From assembly GCA_944381495.1 (NCBI GenBank), contig CALWLJ010000019.1, positions 1 to 64,000 on the forward strand: DNA of 64,000 bases, in the 5' to 3' direction. Origin of the DNA: an uncultured Mediterraneibacter sp. (GTDB lineage Bacteria; Bacillota; Clostridia; Lachnospirales; Lachnospiraceae). Positions 16,892 to 26,572 of the stretch are shown piece after piece (positions within the stretch are counted from its first letter, which is position 1; each line of letters starts with the position of its first letter). The position numbers and the translations under genes were made by a program. The notes under the pieces are model-generated. The model did not search any database and was not told the origin of the DNA. It was given only the letters and a program-made list of their open reading frames with translations.

Positions 16892-17224
16892 GTGATATTC
16901 GGAATCGGAAAGGAAGCTGCTTTTTTCCTCTATGCCGGGCTTTCGGGCGTGGCGCTGCTGCTGGTTTACCAGGCTTTATCGTGTCTGAGAAAAGTGATTC
17001 GGCACAGCAGTCTGGCAGTCGGGATCGAAGATTTTATATACTGGATCGGAACAAGCGTTTATCTGTTCCGGCAGATGTATAAAACTACATATGGTAGCAT
17101 CAGATGGTTCTTTGTACTAGGTGTTGCTGTGGGCGTTCTGGCGGAATATTCCTGCGTTATCCTGCTGAAAAAAATATGCGGGTTGGTAAAGAAAAAACTT
17201 GAAAAGTACAGGAAAAACCGATAG
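16892..17224 (+). CDS. yabQ: spore cortex biosynthesis protein YabQ
   Basis: 110-residue membrane protein starting at GTG (16892), with the preceding yabP stop inside its ribosome-site region. Hydrophobic segments lie near residues 9-30, 45-62 and 68-90, then a basic C-terminal tail (KKICGLVKKKLEKYRK). Sequence is poorly conserved in this family; the call rests on the YabQ-like topology and the invariant position between yabP and divIC. Confidence 0.85.
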   Translation: MIFGIGKEAAFFLYAGLSGVALLLVYQALSCLRKVIRHSSLAVGIEDFIYWIGTSVYLFRQMYKTTYGSIRWFFVLGVAVGVLAEYSCVILLKKICGLVKKKLEKYRKNR

Positions 17225-17268
17225 AATATTCTTTAAATGGGGAGCACGAAAATACAATTAATAAGCGG

Positions 17269-17616
17269 GTGAATATGATGAAAAAAGGGAATGCCGCAGA
17301 GGCGGGAAGACAGCGCAGACGGAGAAGGGGCCGCGGAAGGCGCCGTCATATGAAGAGTATGTTTCTGATCTGCATGATTCTGGTTTCTTTGACCGGAGTG
17401 CTGACGGTCAATGCAGTTTCGCTTCAGGCTAAGAACGCGGGGTACAAAGAGCAGGAGAGCGAGCTGAAGGAACAGATTGCTGCGGAAGAGCAGAGATCAG
17501 AAGAGATAGATGAGTTTAAAGAATATGTTAAGACGGACGAATATGTGAAGGAAATAGCAGAAGAAAAGCTGGGACTTGTTGATCCGGATGAGATTATTTT
17601 CAAACCGGTGCAGTAA
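17269..17616 (+). CDS. divIC: septum formation initiator DivIC/FtsB family
   Basis: Small bitopic cell-division protein of 115 residues. A very basic cytoplasmic N terminus (RRRRRGRGRRR) is followed by one membrane helix (~residues 31-52), an extracytoplasmic coiled coil (KEQESELKEQIAAEEQRSE) and the conserved end YVKEIAEEKLGLVDPDE. It links FtsL and division synthases at the septum. The start is uncertain: GTG at 17269, or ATG at 17275 or 17278, all in frame; the ribosome site is weak. A strong terminator follows. Confidence 0.88.
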   Translation: MNMMKKGNAAEAGRQRRRRRGRGRRRHMKSMFLICMILVSLTGVLTVNAVSLQAKNAGYKEQESELKEQIAAEEQRSEEIDEFKEYVKTDEYVKEIAEEKLGLVDPDEIIFKPVQ

Positions 17617-17696
17617 ATCAGTGAGCTGCGTGTTGAGATCCACAGTATTTATCTGTTTTCTGCCTTTCAGGATAAATGAAGAAAGCTACGAAAGAG

Positions 17697-17725
17697 AACT
17701 CCGGGAGAATTCCCGGAGTTTTTTG
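17697..17725 (+). terminator. terminator after divIC
   Basis: AACTCCGGGA, GAAT loop, TCCCGGAGTT and TTTT; a classic intrinsic terminator that separates divIC from spoIIE. Confidence 0.88.
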
Positions 17726-17781
17726 GGTGATTAGCCCGGAAAGCGGTGACGAGTCTTGAAAGGGAAGGGAGTAGCGTTTGG

Positions 17782-19179
17782 ATGAACGACGGACAGGCTG
17801 TACACGGAAGCCCTTATGTGGATCAGATAGAGAAATTTGCAGGATCACTGAAGCAGCTGTCCCGCACATTTCTCGGACTGGAAGAAAAAAAGAAGGCTTT
17901 CTCCGATGAGGAGATTGATGAGATGTTTGACCGTGTAAAAGAAAAAGTGTGCGGAAAATGTGAAAAATGCGGCTGGTGCTGGGGAGAAAATTTTGTTCAT
18001 ACTTACCAGATGGGGTATGAGATTCTCTCGGCGGTGGATCACTATGGAAATGAACTTAATGTGGAGACGAAAAGAAAGCTGATGCAGCGCTGCGTTATGG
18101 CGCCCCGTTTCCTTCGGGAAATGCTGGCGGGATTCCATGACGCCCGGCAGAATATGATGTGGACAAACCGGATCGCACGCAGCCGGGAAGGATGCGCGAT
18201 CCAGATGGACACATTTGCCGATATGATACAAAATACAGCAAAAGAGCTGGAGAGCAGTATCTTTACCGATGAACGGCTGGAGAAAAAGATGATCTCAGCT
18301 TTGAAAAAGAAGGGGATCAAGGTTCTGTATACGAATTTTTTTATGAATCGGGAAGGAAAGTATGAGATCCATGTGACAGCAAGAATGATGCAGAATCAGA
18401 AGATGCCGGTAAAGGAGCTGGTAAAGCTTATATCGGCTGCGGCGGGACGGCGTCTGATTCCTCAGAAAGACAGCGCTCAGATGCTTGGAAACAGCTATAT
18501 GACGATTGTATGCCTGGAGGGGCCTGCATTTTACACAATGCAGGGAACTGCACGGATCGGAAAGGGGTGCAGCAGTATATCCGGGGACAACTATACAATG
18601 ATGGACATGCCCGGCGGACGGCAGGGAGTGGCTCTCTCAGACGGAATGGGCTCAGGCGAAGAGGCTTGCAGAGAGAGTACCCTGGTAATTGAACTTCTGG
18701 AGGAACTGCTTGAAGCGGGATTCCCTGAGAAAACCGCGATTCAGATGATCAACACGACACTGGTGATGGGACGGGAGGAGATCCACTATTCAACGGTAGA
18801 CATGACTGTCTTCGATCTGTATACAGGAGAATGTGAAATAATCAAAGCCGGAGCCTCTTCCACATTTATCAGAAAGAAGGACAGCGTGGAGCACCTGAGC
18901 TCTACCAGTCTGCCGATCGGAGTGATGAATTCCATTGAGATAGATTCTGTAAAACGGCAGCTGGAGGACGGGAATTTTGTGATCATGGTGACGGACGGGG
19001 TGCTGGACGCGCTGCCCGTAGGCGAACAGGATATCCTGCTGGAGACGATCATACAGGGAAGTGCGATCACAAATCCAAAAGAAATGGCGCATCATGTTCT
19101 GGAACAGGTCCTGAACTGGACCGGAAAAGAGCCGGAGGATGACATGACAGTACTGGCGGTAGGAATATGGGAATGTTGA
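17782..19179 (+). CDS. spoIIE: SpoIIE-family phosphatase without the N-terminal membrane domain
   Basis: 465 residues from the ATG at 17782 (AAGGGAG upstream); GTG at 17746 is an alternative. The C-terminal PP2C domain is intact: SDGMGSG (residues ~289-295), VTDGVLDA and the final EDDMTV supply the metal-binding aspartates that dephosphorylate SpoIIAA and release sigma-F. The regulatory region with a Cys cluster (CGKCEKCGWCW, ~residues 56-66) is also present. B. subtilis SpoIIE is ~827 residues with ten membrane helices; none is seen here or in the 165 bp upstream. It therefore appears to be soluble. Gene order (divIC, spoIIE, tilS) supports orthology. Confidence 0.85.
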   Translation: MNDGQAVHGSPYVDQIEKFAGSLKQLSRTFLGLEEKKKAFSDEEIDEMFDRVKEKVCGKCEKCGWCWGENFVHTYQMGYEILSAVDHYGNELNVETKRKLMQRCVMAPRFLREMLAGFHDARQNMMWTNRIARSREGCAIQMDTFADMIQNTAKELESSIFTDERLEKKMISALKKKGIKVLYTNFFMNREGKYEIHVTARMMQNQKMPVKELVKLISAAAGRRLIPQKDSAQMLGNSYMTIVCLEGPAFYTMQGTARIGKGCSSISGDNYTMMDMPGGRQGVALSDGMGSGEEACRESTLVIELLEELLEAGFPEKTAIQMINTTLVMGREEIHYSTVDMTVFDLYTGECEIIKAGASSTFIRKKDSVEHLSSTSLPIGVMNSIEIDSVKRQLEDGNFVIMVTDGVLDALPVGEQDILLETIIQGSAITNPKEMAHHVLEQVLNWTGKEPEDDMTVLAVGIWEC

Positions 19180-19199
19180 GGATCAGCTCCATGAGCAGA

Positions 19200-19267
19200 G
19201 CGCCAGAGTATGAGGGGAACAGCTGCGCAGCCGCGGTAAGCGTGAAGTGCGGTTTCCCGAGTGGCGC
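19200..19267 (+). ncRNA. possible structured leader before tilS
   Basis: In the 164-bp gap, GCGCCA (19200-19205) pairs with TGGCGC (19262-19267), GGGAA (19215-19219) with TTCCC (19254-19258) and CCGC (19231-19234) with GCGG (19249-19252), all nested. It is GC-rich compared with the flanks. It matches no riboswitch class that I can recognise. Confidence 0.3.
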
Positions 19268-19343
19268 CAGCTGAACGGTTATGTTGAATATAGGAACGTG
19301 GAACAGGGTTGCAGAGCAGCAGCAAATTGGTTATAGTTTACAT

Positions 19344-20798
19344 ATGATGAAGAATATAATAAAAAAAGCAGAACAGTTTATCAGAAAGTATAATATGATT
19401 CGGGAAAATGACGTGGTGGCAGCAGGCGTATCGGGAGGTGCAGATTCGGTATGCCTGCTTTTTGTGCTTTGCGCGCTTCGGGAAAAGCTGGGGTTCCGGA
19501 TCCATGTCTGTCATGTGAACCACTGTCTTCGCGGAGAAGAAGCAGCGGCGGATGAGGAGTTTGTTGCCGGACTCTGCAGAGATCTGGATGTACCTTGCAG
19601 GATATTTCGAGAAAATGTGGAATTAATTGCCAGAAACAGGAAACAATCTCTTGAGGAGGCAGGAAGAGACGTGCGAAGAGCGGCATTTCAGGAAATGTGC
19701 CGGACAGAAGGCGCGACAAAGATTGCTACAGCTCATCACAGAGATGACAATGCAGAAACAGTCCTGCTGAATATTGCAAGGGGAACCGGAATAAAAGGAC
19801 TGTGCGGAATCCGGCCGGTCTATGGAAAATGGATCCGTCCGCTGCTCTGTCTGTCCCGATCAGAGATTGAAGAGGCGCTTAAGAAGGAAAATATTTCCTG
19901 GCGCACAGACGCGACAAACGAGGAAGATGAGTATACGAGAAACCGGATCCGGCACAATGTGCTACCGGTACTCTGCAGTCAGGTAAACAGCGGGGCGGCG
20001 GCCCATCTGGACAGTCTGTCCCGGCAGGCGCAGGAGGTATGGGATTATATGGACGCCAGGACAGATGAGGCGTGGCAGAGATGCGTGACGGACAGAGCGG
20101 ATGGACTGCTGATCGCTGGCAGTTGTTTTGAAAAAGAGGCTCCGGCTGTCCGGCAGTTCCTGATCCGAAGAGCTTTGAGCCGGACGGCGGGGGCGGAGAG
20201 AGATATCCGATCCGTACACATATCAGCTGTGGAGGAACTCTTCGAGAAACAGCCGGGGAGAAGGCTGGATCTCCCATTTGAAGTGAAGGCCGTGAGAGTA
20301 TACGAAGGTGTGGAGCTGGACAGAGTTTCCGGAAAATCAGAAGACAGAGGGGCAAAGAAAAAAGAAAACAGTGTTGTAATAAACATACCCGGAGAAACAT
20401 TTTTCCCGGATACCGGACAGCGCATCTCATGCCGGATTCTGGAAGATATAAAATGGGATTCAGTAAAAGAGATACCGCAAAAAAGCTACACGAAATGCTT
20501 TGACTATGATATAATAAAATACAGTCTTTCTGCGAGGACGCGCCGCCCCGGCGATTATCTGGTCACGGGAGCGGGCGGGGAACGCCAGAAACTGAAATCC
20601 TATTTCATAAATGAAAAAGTCCCGCGTGAACAAAGAGACCATATTCTGTTGATCGCAGAGGGAAATCATATTTTGTGGATTCCCGGCATGCGTATGAGCA
20701 GGGAGTATCAGGTGGGAGAAAAAACAGAGAGAATTCTTGAGATAAAGATAACGGAGGAGAAAAAAGATGTCAGAGACGATCAGAGTTTTGATTCCTGA
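19344..20798 (+). CDS. tilS: tRNA(Ile)-lysidine synthetase
   Basis: Modifies C34 of tRNA-Ile(CAU) to lysidine so that it reads AUA. 484 residues from the ATG at 19344 (19347 also possible); no strong ribosome site is visible, and the frame is open back to 19281. N-type ATP pyrophosphatase P-loop SGGADSV (~residues 30-36), HVNHCLRGEEA, TAHHRDDNAET and the C-terminal TilS domain (SARTRRPGDY, KLKSYFINEKVP). hpt starts inside its last 32 bases, the same tilS-hpt-ftsH order as in B. subtilis. Confidence 0.93.
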   Translation: MMKNIIKKAEQFIRKYNMIRENDVVAAGVSGGADSVCLLFVLCALREKLGFRIHVCHVNHCLRGEEAAADEEFVAGLCRDLDVPCRIFRENVELIARNRKQSLEEAGRDVRRAAFQEMCRTEGATKIATAHHRDDNAETVLLNIARGTGIKGLCGIRPVYGKWIRPLLCLSRSEIEEALKKENISWRTDATNEEDEYTRNRIRHNVLPVLCSQVNSGAAAHLDSLSRQAQEVWDYMDARTDEAWQRCVTDRADGLLIAGSCFEKEAPAVRQFLIRRALSRTAGAERDIRSVHISAVEELFEKQPGRRLDLPFEVKAVRVYEGVELDRVSGKSEDRGAKKKENSVVINIPGETFFPDTGQRISCRILEDIKWDSVKEIPQKSYTKCFDYDIIKYSLSARTRRPGDYLVTGAGGERQKLKSYFINEKVPREQRDHILLIAEGNHILWIPGMRMSREYQVGEKTERILEIKITEEKKDVRDDQSFDS

Positions 20799-21297
20799 GG
20801 AAGAAGTTGACCGGAAGATCAGGGAACTGGGAAAGAAGATCAGTGAGGATTATGCAGGAAAGCAGATCCATTTGATCTGTGTCCTTAAAGGCGGAGTATT
20901 CTTTATGTGCGAACTGGCAAAGAGGATCACAGTGCCGGTTTCCCTTGATTTTATGTGTGTCGGAAGTTACGGAGACGGAACTTCCTCAAGCGGAGTTGTA
21001 CGTATAGCCAAAGATCTGGACGAATCCATCGAGAACAAGGATGTCCTGATCGTGGAGGATATCATTGATTCGGGAAATACATTGTATTATCTGATCGATG
21101 TGCTTAAGAAGAGGAATCCTGCCAGCATGCGTCTCTGCACGCTTCTGGATAAGCCGGAGCGCAGAGTGAAGGATGTGAAGGTGGATTACCAGGGCTTTGC
21201 CATTCCTGATGAGTTTGTGGTGGGATATGGCCTGGATTATGCCCAGAAATATAGAAACCTTCCCTACATCGGAGTTGTGGAAGGCGTCGAAGAATAG
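20767..21297 (+). CDS. hpt: hypoxanthine phosphoribosyltransferase
   Basis: Purine salvage: joins hypoxanthine or guanine to PRPP, giving IMP or GMP. 176 residues. The PRPP loop [14 protein letters not shown] (~residues 96-109) with the conserved acidic pair is complete, as are the LKGGVFF loop near the N terminus and the purine-contact region [14 protein letters not shown]. Its start overlaps tilS by 32 bases with GGAGAAAAA upstream, so it is co-expressed with tilS and ftsH. Confidence 0.95.
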   Translation: MSETIRVLIPEEEVDRKIRELGKKISEDYAGKQIHLICVLKGGVFFMCELAKRITVPVSLDFMCVGSYGDGTSSSGVVRIAKDLDESIENKDVLIVEDIIDSGNTLYYLIDVLKKRNPASMRLCTLLDKPERRVKDVKVDYQGFAIPDEFVVGYGLDYAQKYRNLPYIGVVEGVEE

Positions 21298-21314
21298 GAA
21301 GGAGTATTACAGCG

Positions 21315-23156
21315 TTGGAGAATAACAGAAAATACAGAGGCGCAAGCGGCCCTACTATCATTTTGTTTGTCCTGCTTGTGGTCGCGGCTCTCTGGATGGC
21401 CAGCCAGATGCAGATGCATCAGCAGGACATGACATATTCCGCTTTTGTTCAGGAAGTGGAAGATAAAAATGTATCAGATATATATATCAATCAGAACCGT
21501 GAGGTCCCTACGGGAACCGTGACGGTCACGCTGAGTTCTGACGGTTCAACACGCACGGTTAATGTATCTGACGTCAATGAGGTGGAGGACTTCCTTGACG
21601 AAAATAACGTTGCCTATAGAATGTCAGATGTACCTCATGAATCTATGCTTACGATCATTCTGATCCCGCTGCTGATCACATTGGCAGGGGTATTTCTGAT
21701 CTTTTTCCTGATGAACAGACAGGGCGGCGGAGCGAATGCGAAAGCGATGAATTTCGGGAAAAGCCGCGCGCGCATGACCAATCAGAATGAGATCAAGGTT
21801 ACATTTGCTGATGTGGCCGGACTGAAGGAGGAAAAGGAGGCTCTGGAGGAGATCGTTGATTTCCTGAAGTCTCCCAAGAAGTATATCCAGGTCGGAGCCA
21901 GGATTCCGAAAGGCGTCCTTCTGGAGGGACCTCCGGGAACCGGAAAAACACTGCTGGCGAAAGCGGTTGCCGGCGAAGCCGGTGTGCCGTTTTTCAGTAT
22001 ATCAGGTTCCGATTTTGTTGAGATGTTCGTCGGCGTGGGCGCATCCCGTGTCAGGGATCTGTTCCAGGATGCCAAGAAGAATGCTCCGTGTATCGTGTTT
22101 ATTGATGAGATCGATGCTGTTGCAAGAAGGCGCGGCAGCGGTCTGGGCGGCGGACACGATGAGAGGGAGCAGACGCTGAACCAGCTCCTCGTCGAGATGG
22201 ACGGCTTTGGAGTGAACGAAGGAATCATCGTGATGGCTGCGACAAACCGGAAGGATATTCTGGACCCTGCAATTTTAAGACCGGGCCGTTTTGACAGAAA
22301 TGTTATCGTAGGCCGGCCTGATGTGGGCGGAAGAGAAGAAATTCTTCGCGTGCATGCCAAGAATAAACCTCTGGCGGAAGATGTGGATCTGAAACAGATC
22401 GCTCAGACGACAGCGGGATTTACAGGAGCGGATCTGGAGAATCTGCTGAATGAAGCCGCGATCATCGCGGCAAAGGACAACCGGGTATTTATACAGCAGC
22501 AGGACATCAGACATGCTTTTGTAAAGGTCGGGATCGGTTCTGAGAAGAAGAGCCGGATCATTTCCGAGAAAGAACGGCGCATTACTGCTTATCATGAGGC
22601 AGGGCATGCGATCCTGTTCCATGTCCTTCCGGATGTGGGCCCGGTGTACAGCATCTCGATCATACCTACAGGGGCAGCGGGGGGATATACCATGCCTCTG
22701 CCGGAGAAGGATGAGATGTATGATACCAAAGGCAAGATGCTGCAGGAGATCACAGTATCTCTTGGAGGACGTGTGGCTGAAGAGGAAATATTTGACGATA
22801 TCACCACGGGGGCATCTCAGGATATCAAACAGGCTACAGCGATCGCCAGATCTATGATCACCAAGTTCGGTATGTCTGAGCGCCTCGGACTGATCAACTA
22901 TGACAATGACAGTGATGAAGTGTTTATAGGACGTGATTTCGGTCATACGTCGCGTGGATATGGAGAAAAAGTTGCCGGCACGATTGATGAAGAAGTGAAG
23001 CGGATTATTGACGAATGCTATTTGAAGGCAAGAACGATCATCCGCGAGAATCACTCTGTTCTTGATGCGTGTGCGAAGCTTTTGCTTGAAAAGGAAAAGA
23101 TAACCAGAAGTGAATTTGAAGCACTGTTCGAAACCAGCGGAGCGGATGCGGAGTAG
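21315..23156 (+). CDS. ftsH: ATP-dependent zinc metalloprotease FtsH
   Basis: Membrane-anchored AAA+ protease, 613 residues, starting at TTG (21315) with AAGGAG upstream. Two membrane helices (~residues 12-30 and 112-132) flank an external domain. AAA module: Walker A GPPGTGKT, Walker B IVFIDEID, second region of homology including ATNR. The zinc site is HEAGH (~residues 426-430) with the third ligand in the later D-rich region (TTGASQD). It degrades misassembled membrane proteins and regulators. A hairpin overlapping its stop (23141-23164) may terminate the transcript. Confidence 0.96.
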   Translation: MENNRKYRGASGPTIILFVLLVVAALWMASQMQMHQQDMTYSAFVQEVEDKNVSDIYINQNREVPTGTVTVTLSSDGSTRTVNVSDVNEVEDFLDENNVAYRMSDVPHESMLTIILIPLLITLAGVFLIFFLMNRQGGGANAKAMNFGKSRARMTNQNEIKVTFADVAGLKEEKEALEEIVDFLKSPKKYIQVGARIPKGVLLEGPPGTGKTLLAKAVAGEAGVPFFSISGSDFVEMFVGVGASRVRDLFQDAKKNAPCIVFIDEIDAVARRRGSGLGGGHDEREQTLNQLLVEMDGFGVNEGIIVMAATNRKDILDPAILRPGRFDRNVIVGRPDVGGREEILRVHAKNKPLAEDVDLKQIAQTTAGFTGADLENLLNEAAIIAAKDNRVFIQQQDIRHAFVKVGIGSEKKSRIISEKERRITAYHEAGHAILFHVLPDVGPVYSISIIPTGAAGGYTMPLPEKDEMYDTKGKMLQEITVSLGGRVAEEEIFDDITTGASQDIKQATAIARSMITKFGMSERLGLINYDNDSDEVFIGRDFGHTSRGYGEKVAGTIDEEVKRIIDECYLKARTIIRENHSVLDACAKLLLEKEKITRSEFEALFETSGADAE

Positions 23157-23164
23157 CATCCGCT
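23141..23164 (+). terminator. hairpin at the ftsH stop codon
   Basis: AGCGGATGC/GCATCCGCT, a 9-bp perfect stem containing the ftsH stop codon in its loop, followed by CTGGTTGTTG. Only weakly T-rich, so perhaps an attenuator or 3'-stability element. Confidence 0.45.
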
Positions 23165-23218
23165 CTGGTTGTTGTCTGGCCGGATTATGTTTCAATTTAG
23201 GTAAGGAGGCTTGAATGA

Positions 23219-25273
23219 ATGAACAGAGATGCACTATTTTGTGACGGCACACAGGATTATGTGCTTCCGGCAGAACCTGAGATCAATGAAAAAATATCGC
23301 TCAGATTCCGTACAGCTCATAATGATGTGGAGGAAGTAAACCTGTTGACCGGAGGGCACAGCTATTCCATGTGGAAGACGAGTTCCGGAGAGGAGTTCGA
23401 TTATTATGAAATAGAATGTCAGCTGGGAACGGAGCCGTTTCGGTACTCATTTGAGATAAAGAGAGGCGATGTGATCTGTTACTTTAACAGGTGCGGTGTA
23501 TCTGACCAGATTGAAGATTATTACGCATTTGTTATTGTGCCAGGCTTTTCCACCCCGGACTGGGCGAAAGGAGCGGTCATGTATCAGATCTTTGTGGACC
23601 GTTTCTACAATGGGGATCCTTCCAATGATGTGGAAGACCGGGAATATATTTACATCGGCGCTCCCAGCGCGAAGATTACGGACTGGAATCAGCCGCCGGC
23701 AAATCTTGATATCCGGAATTTTTACGGAGGAGATCTGCAGGGGGTTATGGATAAGCTGGATTATCTGCAGGATCTTGGAGTTGAGGTCATTTATTTCAAT
23801 CCATTGTTTGTATCGCCGTCTAATCATAAGTATGACATACAGGATTATGATTATATCGATCCCCATTACGGCAGGATTGTGGAGGACGGAGGAGAGACGC
23901 TTCCAGAAGGAGCGGAGAATAATATCAATGCTACAAAATATCAGAAGCGTACCGGTGATATCCGGAACCTTGAGGCAAGCAATGAGCTTTTCACACATCT
24001 TGTGGAAGAAATGCACAGACGAGGTATGAAGGTGATTCTGGACGGAGTGTTTAATCACTGCGGTTCCTTTAATAAATGGATGGACAGGGAACGGATCTAC
24101 GAGCAGCAGCCGGAGTATCCGAAGGGAGCTTATGTCAGTGCAGACAGCCCATACCGGGATTTCTTCCATTTCCATGATGCAAGAAGAGAGGCATGGCCTT
24201 ATAACGGAAGCTATGACGGCTGGTGGGGACATGATACACTCCCGAAGCTTTCCTATGAAGATTCGCCGGAGCTGGAGCAATATATCATGGACATAGGAAA
24301 GAAATGGGTTTCTCCGCCATACAATGCAGATGGATGGCGGCTGGATGTTGCGGCTGATCTGGGCTGCAGCAATGAATATAATCATATGTTCTGGAAACGC
24401 TTCCGCAAGGAAGTAAAGAGCGCCAATCCCAATGCCCTTATTCTTGCGGAGCATTATGGGGATCCTATCGAATGGCTGCAGGGAGATGAATGGGACAGCG
24501 TCATGAACTATGACGCATTTATGGAGCCGTTGACATGGTTCCTGACCGGAATGGAGAAACACAGTGATGAACGGAGGACAGACCTGTGGGGAAATCCGGA
24601 TAACTTTATCGGAGCTATGCGTCATTTCATGGCAAGTATGCTTACACCTTCACTTCAGGTGGCGATGAATGAACTTTCCAATCATGATCATTCACGTTTC
24701 CTGACCAGAACGAATCACATTGTGGGACGTATTGAGTATGTAGGATCCAAGGCTGCGGAAGAGGGCGTTAATCATGCGGTCATGCGTGAGGCTGTGACAA
24801 TTCAGATGACATGGGTAGGAGCGCCTACGATTTATTATGGAGATGAGGTCGGATTATGCGGTTTCACAGATCCGGACAGTCGGCGTACATTTCCATGGGG
24901 CAGGGAAGACAGGCAGATGCTTGATTTTCACAAAGAGATGATCCGTATCCATAAAGAGGAGAAGCCGCTGAGAAAAGGATCTGTCAAGCTGCTTACAGCG
25001 GCTAACAATCTGCTCGCCTACGGAAGATTCCAGGGCGGTGAGCAGATCGTGGTGGCTGTAAACAACAGTAAAGAATTAAGGGAAGTAACGATTCCTGTCT
25101 GGCTCTGCGGTGTGCCGAAAACCGGACGGATGAAACGGCTGATGTATTCATATGAAGAAGGATTTACTACGGATTATGATGAGTACATTGTAGAGAACGG
25201 AGAAGTTGTCCTGAATATGGGAAGACATTCGGCTATCGTACTCAAACCGATGAAAAATCTGAATGACAGGTAA
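23219..25273 (+). CDS. GH13 alpha-glucosidase / neopullulanase-like enzyme
   Basis: Cytoplasmic (no signal peptide) amylolytic enzyme of 684 residues. The N-terminal ~110 residues look like a CBM34-type beta domain, then the (beta/alpha)8 barrel with VDRFYNGD and FGI-type start. Catalytic residues are in DGWRLDVAAD (nucleophile D376), LAEHYGD (acid/base E411) and SNHDHSRF (D490). The domain set fits cyclomaltodextrinase/neopullulanase enzymes that degrade maltodextrins taken into the cell. Start chosen at 23219, 9 bases after AAGGAGG (another ATG at 23215 is out of frame). Confidence 0.88.
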   Translation: MNRDALFCDGTQDYVLPAEPEINEKISLRFRTAHNDVEEVNLLTGGHSYSMWKTSSGEEFDYYEIECQLGTEPFRYSFEIKRGDVICYFNRCGVSDQIEDYYAFVIVPGFSTPDWAKGAVMYQIFVDRFYNGDPSNDVEDREYIYIGAPSAKITDWNQPPANLDIRNFYGGDLQGVMDKLDYLQDLGVEVIYFNPLFVSPSNHKYDIQDYDYIDPHYGRIVEDGGETLPEGAENNINATKYQKRTGDIRNLEASNELFTHLVEEMHRRGMKVILDGVFNHCGSFNKWMDRERIYEQQPEYPKGAYVSADSPYRDFFHFHDARREAWPYNGSYDGWWGHDTLPKLSYEDSPELEQYIMDIGKKWVSPPYNADGWRLDVAADLGCSNEYNHMFWKRFRKEVKSANPNALILAEHYGDPIEWLQGDEWDSVMNYDAFMEPLTWFLTGMEKHSDERRTDLWGNPDNFIGAMRHFMASMLTPSLQVAMNELSNHDHSRFLTRTNHIVGRIEYVGSKAAEEGVNHAVMREAVTIQMTWVGAPTIYYGDEVGLCGFTDPDSRRTFPWGREDRQMLDFHKEMIRIHKEEKPLRKGSVKLLTAANNLLAYGRFQGGEQIVVAVNNSKELREVTIPVWLCGVPKTGRMKRLMYSYEEGFTTDYDEYIVENGEVVLNMGRHSAIVLKPMKNLNDR

Positions 25274-25344
25274 ACATAGATGATTCAGGCAGGGGGATCA
25301 GATTCTGACAACAGAGTCGGTCCCCATTCTGCTTGCGGCAGATT

Positions 25345-25366
25345 GGATAGGGGAATTCTCCTATCC
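25345..25366 (+). repeat. hairpin before the pyridoxamine kinase gene
   Basis: GGATAGG/CCTATCC with an AT-rich loop, followed by GATTT, 24 bases before the start codon. It closely matches the hairpin at 10510-10540. A second, imperfect stem (GGGGATC..., ...GTCCCC, ~25293-25325) lies just upstream. Confidence 0.6.
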
Positions 25367-25389
25367 GATTTGAAAAAGAGGAGGAAAAT

Positions 25390-26265
25390 ATGATAAAAAA
25401 AATAGCTGTGATCAATGATCTGTCCGGATTCGGACGCTGTTCTCTGACAGCGGCGATTTCTGTCACGGCCGCCATGGGGGTGCAGCCATGCCCCTTTCCT
25501 ACAGCTGTGCTGAGTGCTCAGACCGGATATCCAAGTTACTATATTGATGATTTTACAGATAAGATGGATTTTATCCGGCAGGAATGGAAGAAGATGAATG
25601 TTTCCTTCGATGGGATTTATACGGGGTTTCTGGCTGACGAGAAACAAATCGAGAAGGTGAATGCTTTTTTAGATATGTTTTATGGGAAAAGGACCTTCCT
25701 TCTTGTGGATCCGATCATGGGCGACGAAGGAAAACAGTTTCATATTTTCTCGGCAGAATTTGTAAGGCTGATGAAAGAACTGGTATATCGGGCGGATATT
25801 ATAACCCCGAACCTGACGGAGCTTTGTCTGCTGACGGATACAGATTTCCGCATGATCGGACAGATGACAGAGGAAAAGCACCTTTTCACTATCATAGAGC
25901 AGATGGCGAAAAATGTAATCGCAAAGGGACCGCATGAAATCGTGATCACGGGAATCCGGTTCCGTGACAGCGCCAGCGGTGAGGAGAAAATCGGGAATCT
26001 GTATGTGACGAAAAAAGAATCCTCCCTTGCTGCATTTCCATTCATCGGGGAAAGCTTCTCCGGAACGGGCGATCTCTTCGCTTCCGCCATAGCCGGCGGT
26101 AAAGCCCGGGGAGAAAGAATACCTGATATAATGGAAAAGGCCGGCAAAATGATCGAACTTGCCATGAAAGATTCCGTCCGCGACGGCGTCCCCAGAAATG
26201 AAGGCGTAGAATACGAACCCTATCTGAGGATGCTGATGGAGAATCCATCTTTGGCACATAGATAA
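25390..26265 (+). CDS. pyridoxamine/pyridoxal kinase (PdxK/PdxY family)
   Basis: Phosphorylates vitamin B6 vitamers to feed PLP synthesis by salvage. 291 residues of the ribokinase-like fold: N-terminal INDLSGFGRCS (substrate lid region) and AVLSAQTGYP, then the anion hole/catalytic motif SGTGDLFASAI (~residues 225-235). The PVLVDPIMGDEGK-like block (VDPIMGDEGK, ~102-111) is characteristic of PdxK/PdxY. AGAGGAGGA precedes the ATG. It is convergent with map across hairpin element 2. Confidence 0.9.
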   Translation: MIKKIAVINDLSGFGRCSLTAAISVTAAMGVQPCPFPTAVLSAQTGYPSYYIDDFTDKMDFIRQEWKKMNVSFDGIYTGFLADEKQIEKVNAFLDMFYGKRTFLLVDPIMGDEGKQFHIFSAEFVRLMKELVYRADIITPNLTELCLLTDTDFRMIGQMTEEKHLFTIIEQMAKNVIAKGPHEIVITGIRFRDSASGEEKIGNLYVTKKESSLAAFPFIGESFSGTGDLFASAIAGGKARGERIPDIMEKAGKMIELAMKDSVRDGVPRNEGVEYEPYLRMLMENPSLAHR

Positions 26266-26348
26266 ACTTCCGGCATATGAAGGCTCTATCCGATATGCAG
26301 GTAGCACGGCGGCAGGAAACTTTTCATCTTTTGTCTTGGATAAAGTGA

Positions 26349-26534
26349 GTCCCCGGGCAGCATATCACATAAGCAGAACATTCCGCGGGAGCGTTCCGAA
26401 AAGCATTTGTTCCGGATGTTAGTCAAGATCAAATGGAGTGCCTCTGCACGAACAATTGATCTTGGCGTTACATCCGTTCAAATCTTTGAGGTAGAGCGGA
26501 GCGGGTTCTGCGATGTGATATGCTGCCCGGGGAC
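26349..26534. repeat. nested long inverted repeat (hairpin element 2)
   Basis: Perfect 22-bp outer arms (26349-26370 and 26513-26534), a 7-bp pair GCAGAAC/GTTCTGC (26373-26379 and 26505-26511), then a long imperfect inner stem: CCGGATGT-rich 26412-26432 against 26456-26475, with an AAGCATTTG/CAAATCTTT extension. A GTGC/GCAC loop stem closes it. The ~186-nt unit sits between the convergent pyridoxamine kinase and map genes and has no coding content. Same design as the elements at 3964 and 45817, with different arm sequence. Confidence 0.85.
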
Positions 26535-26572
26535 GGCCCTTTATCTATACACCAAAGATGGATTACCAATCT

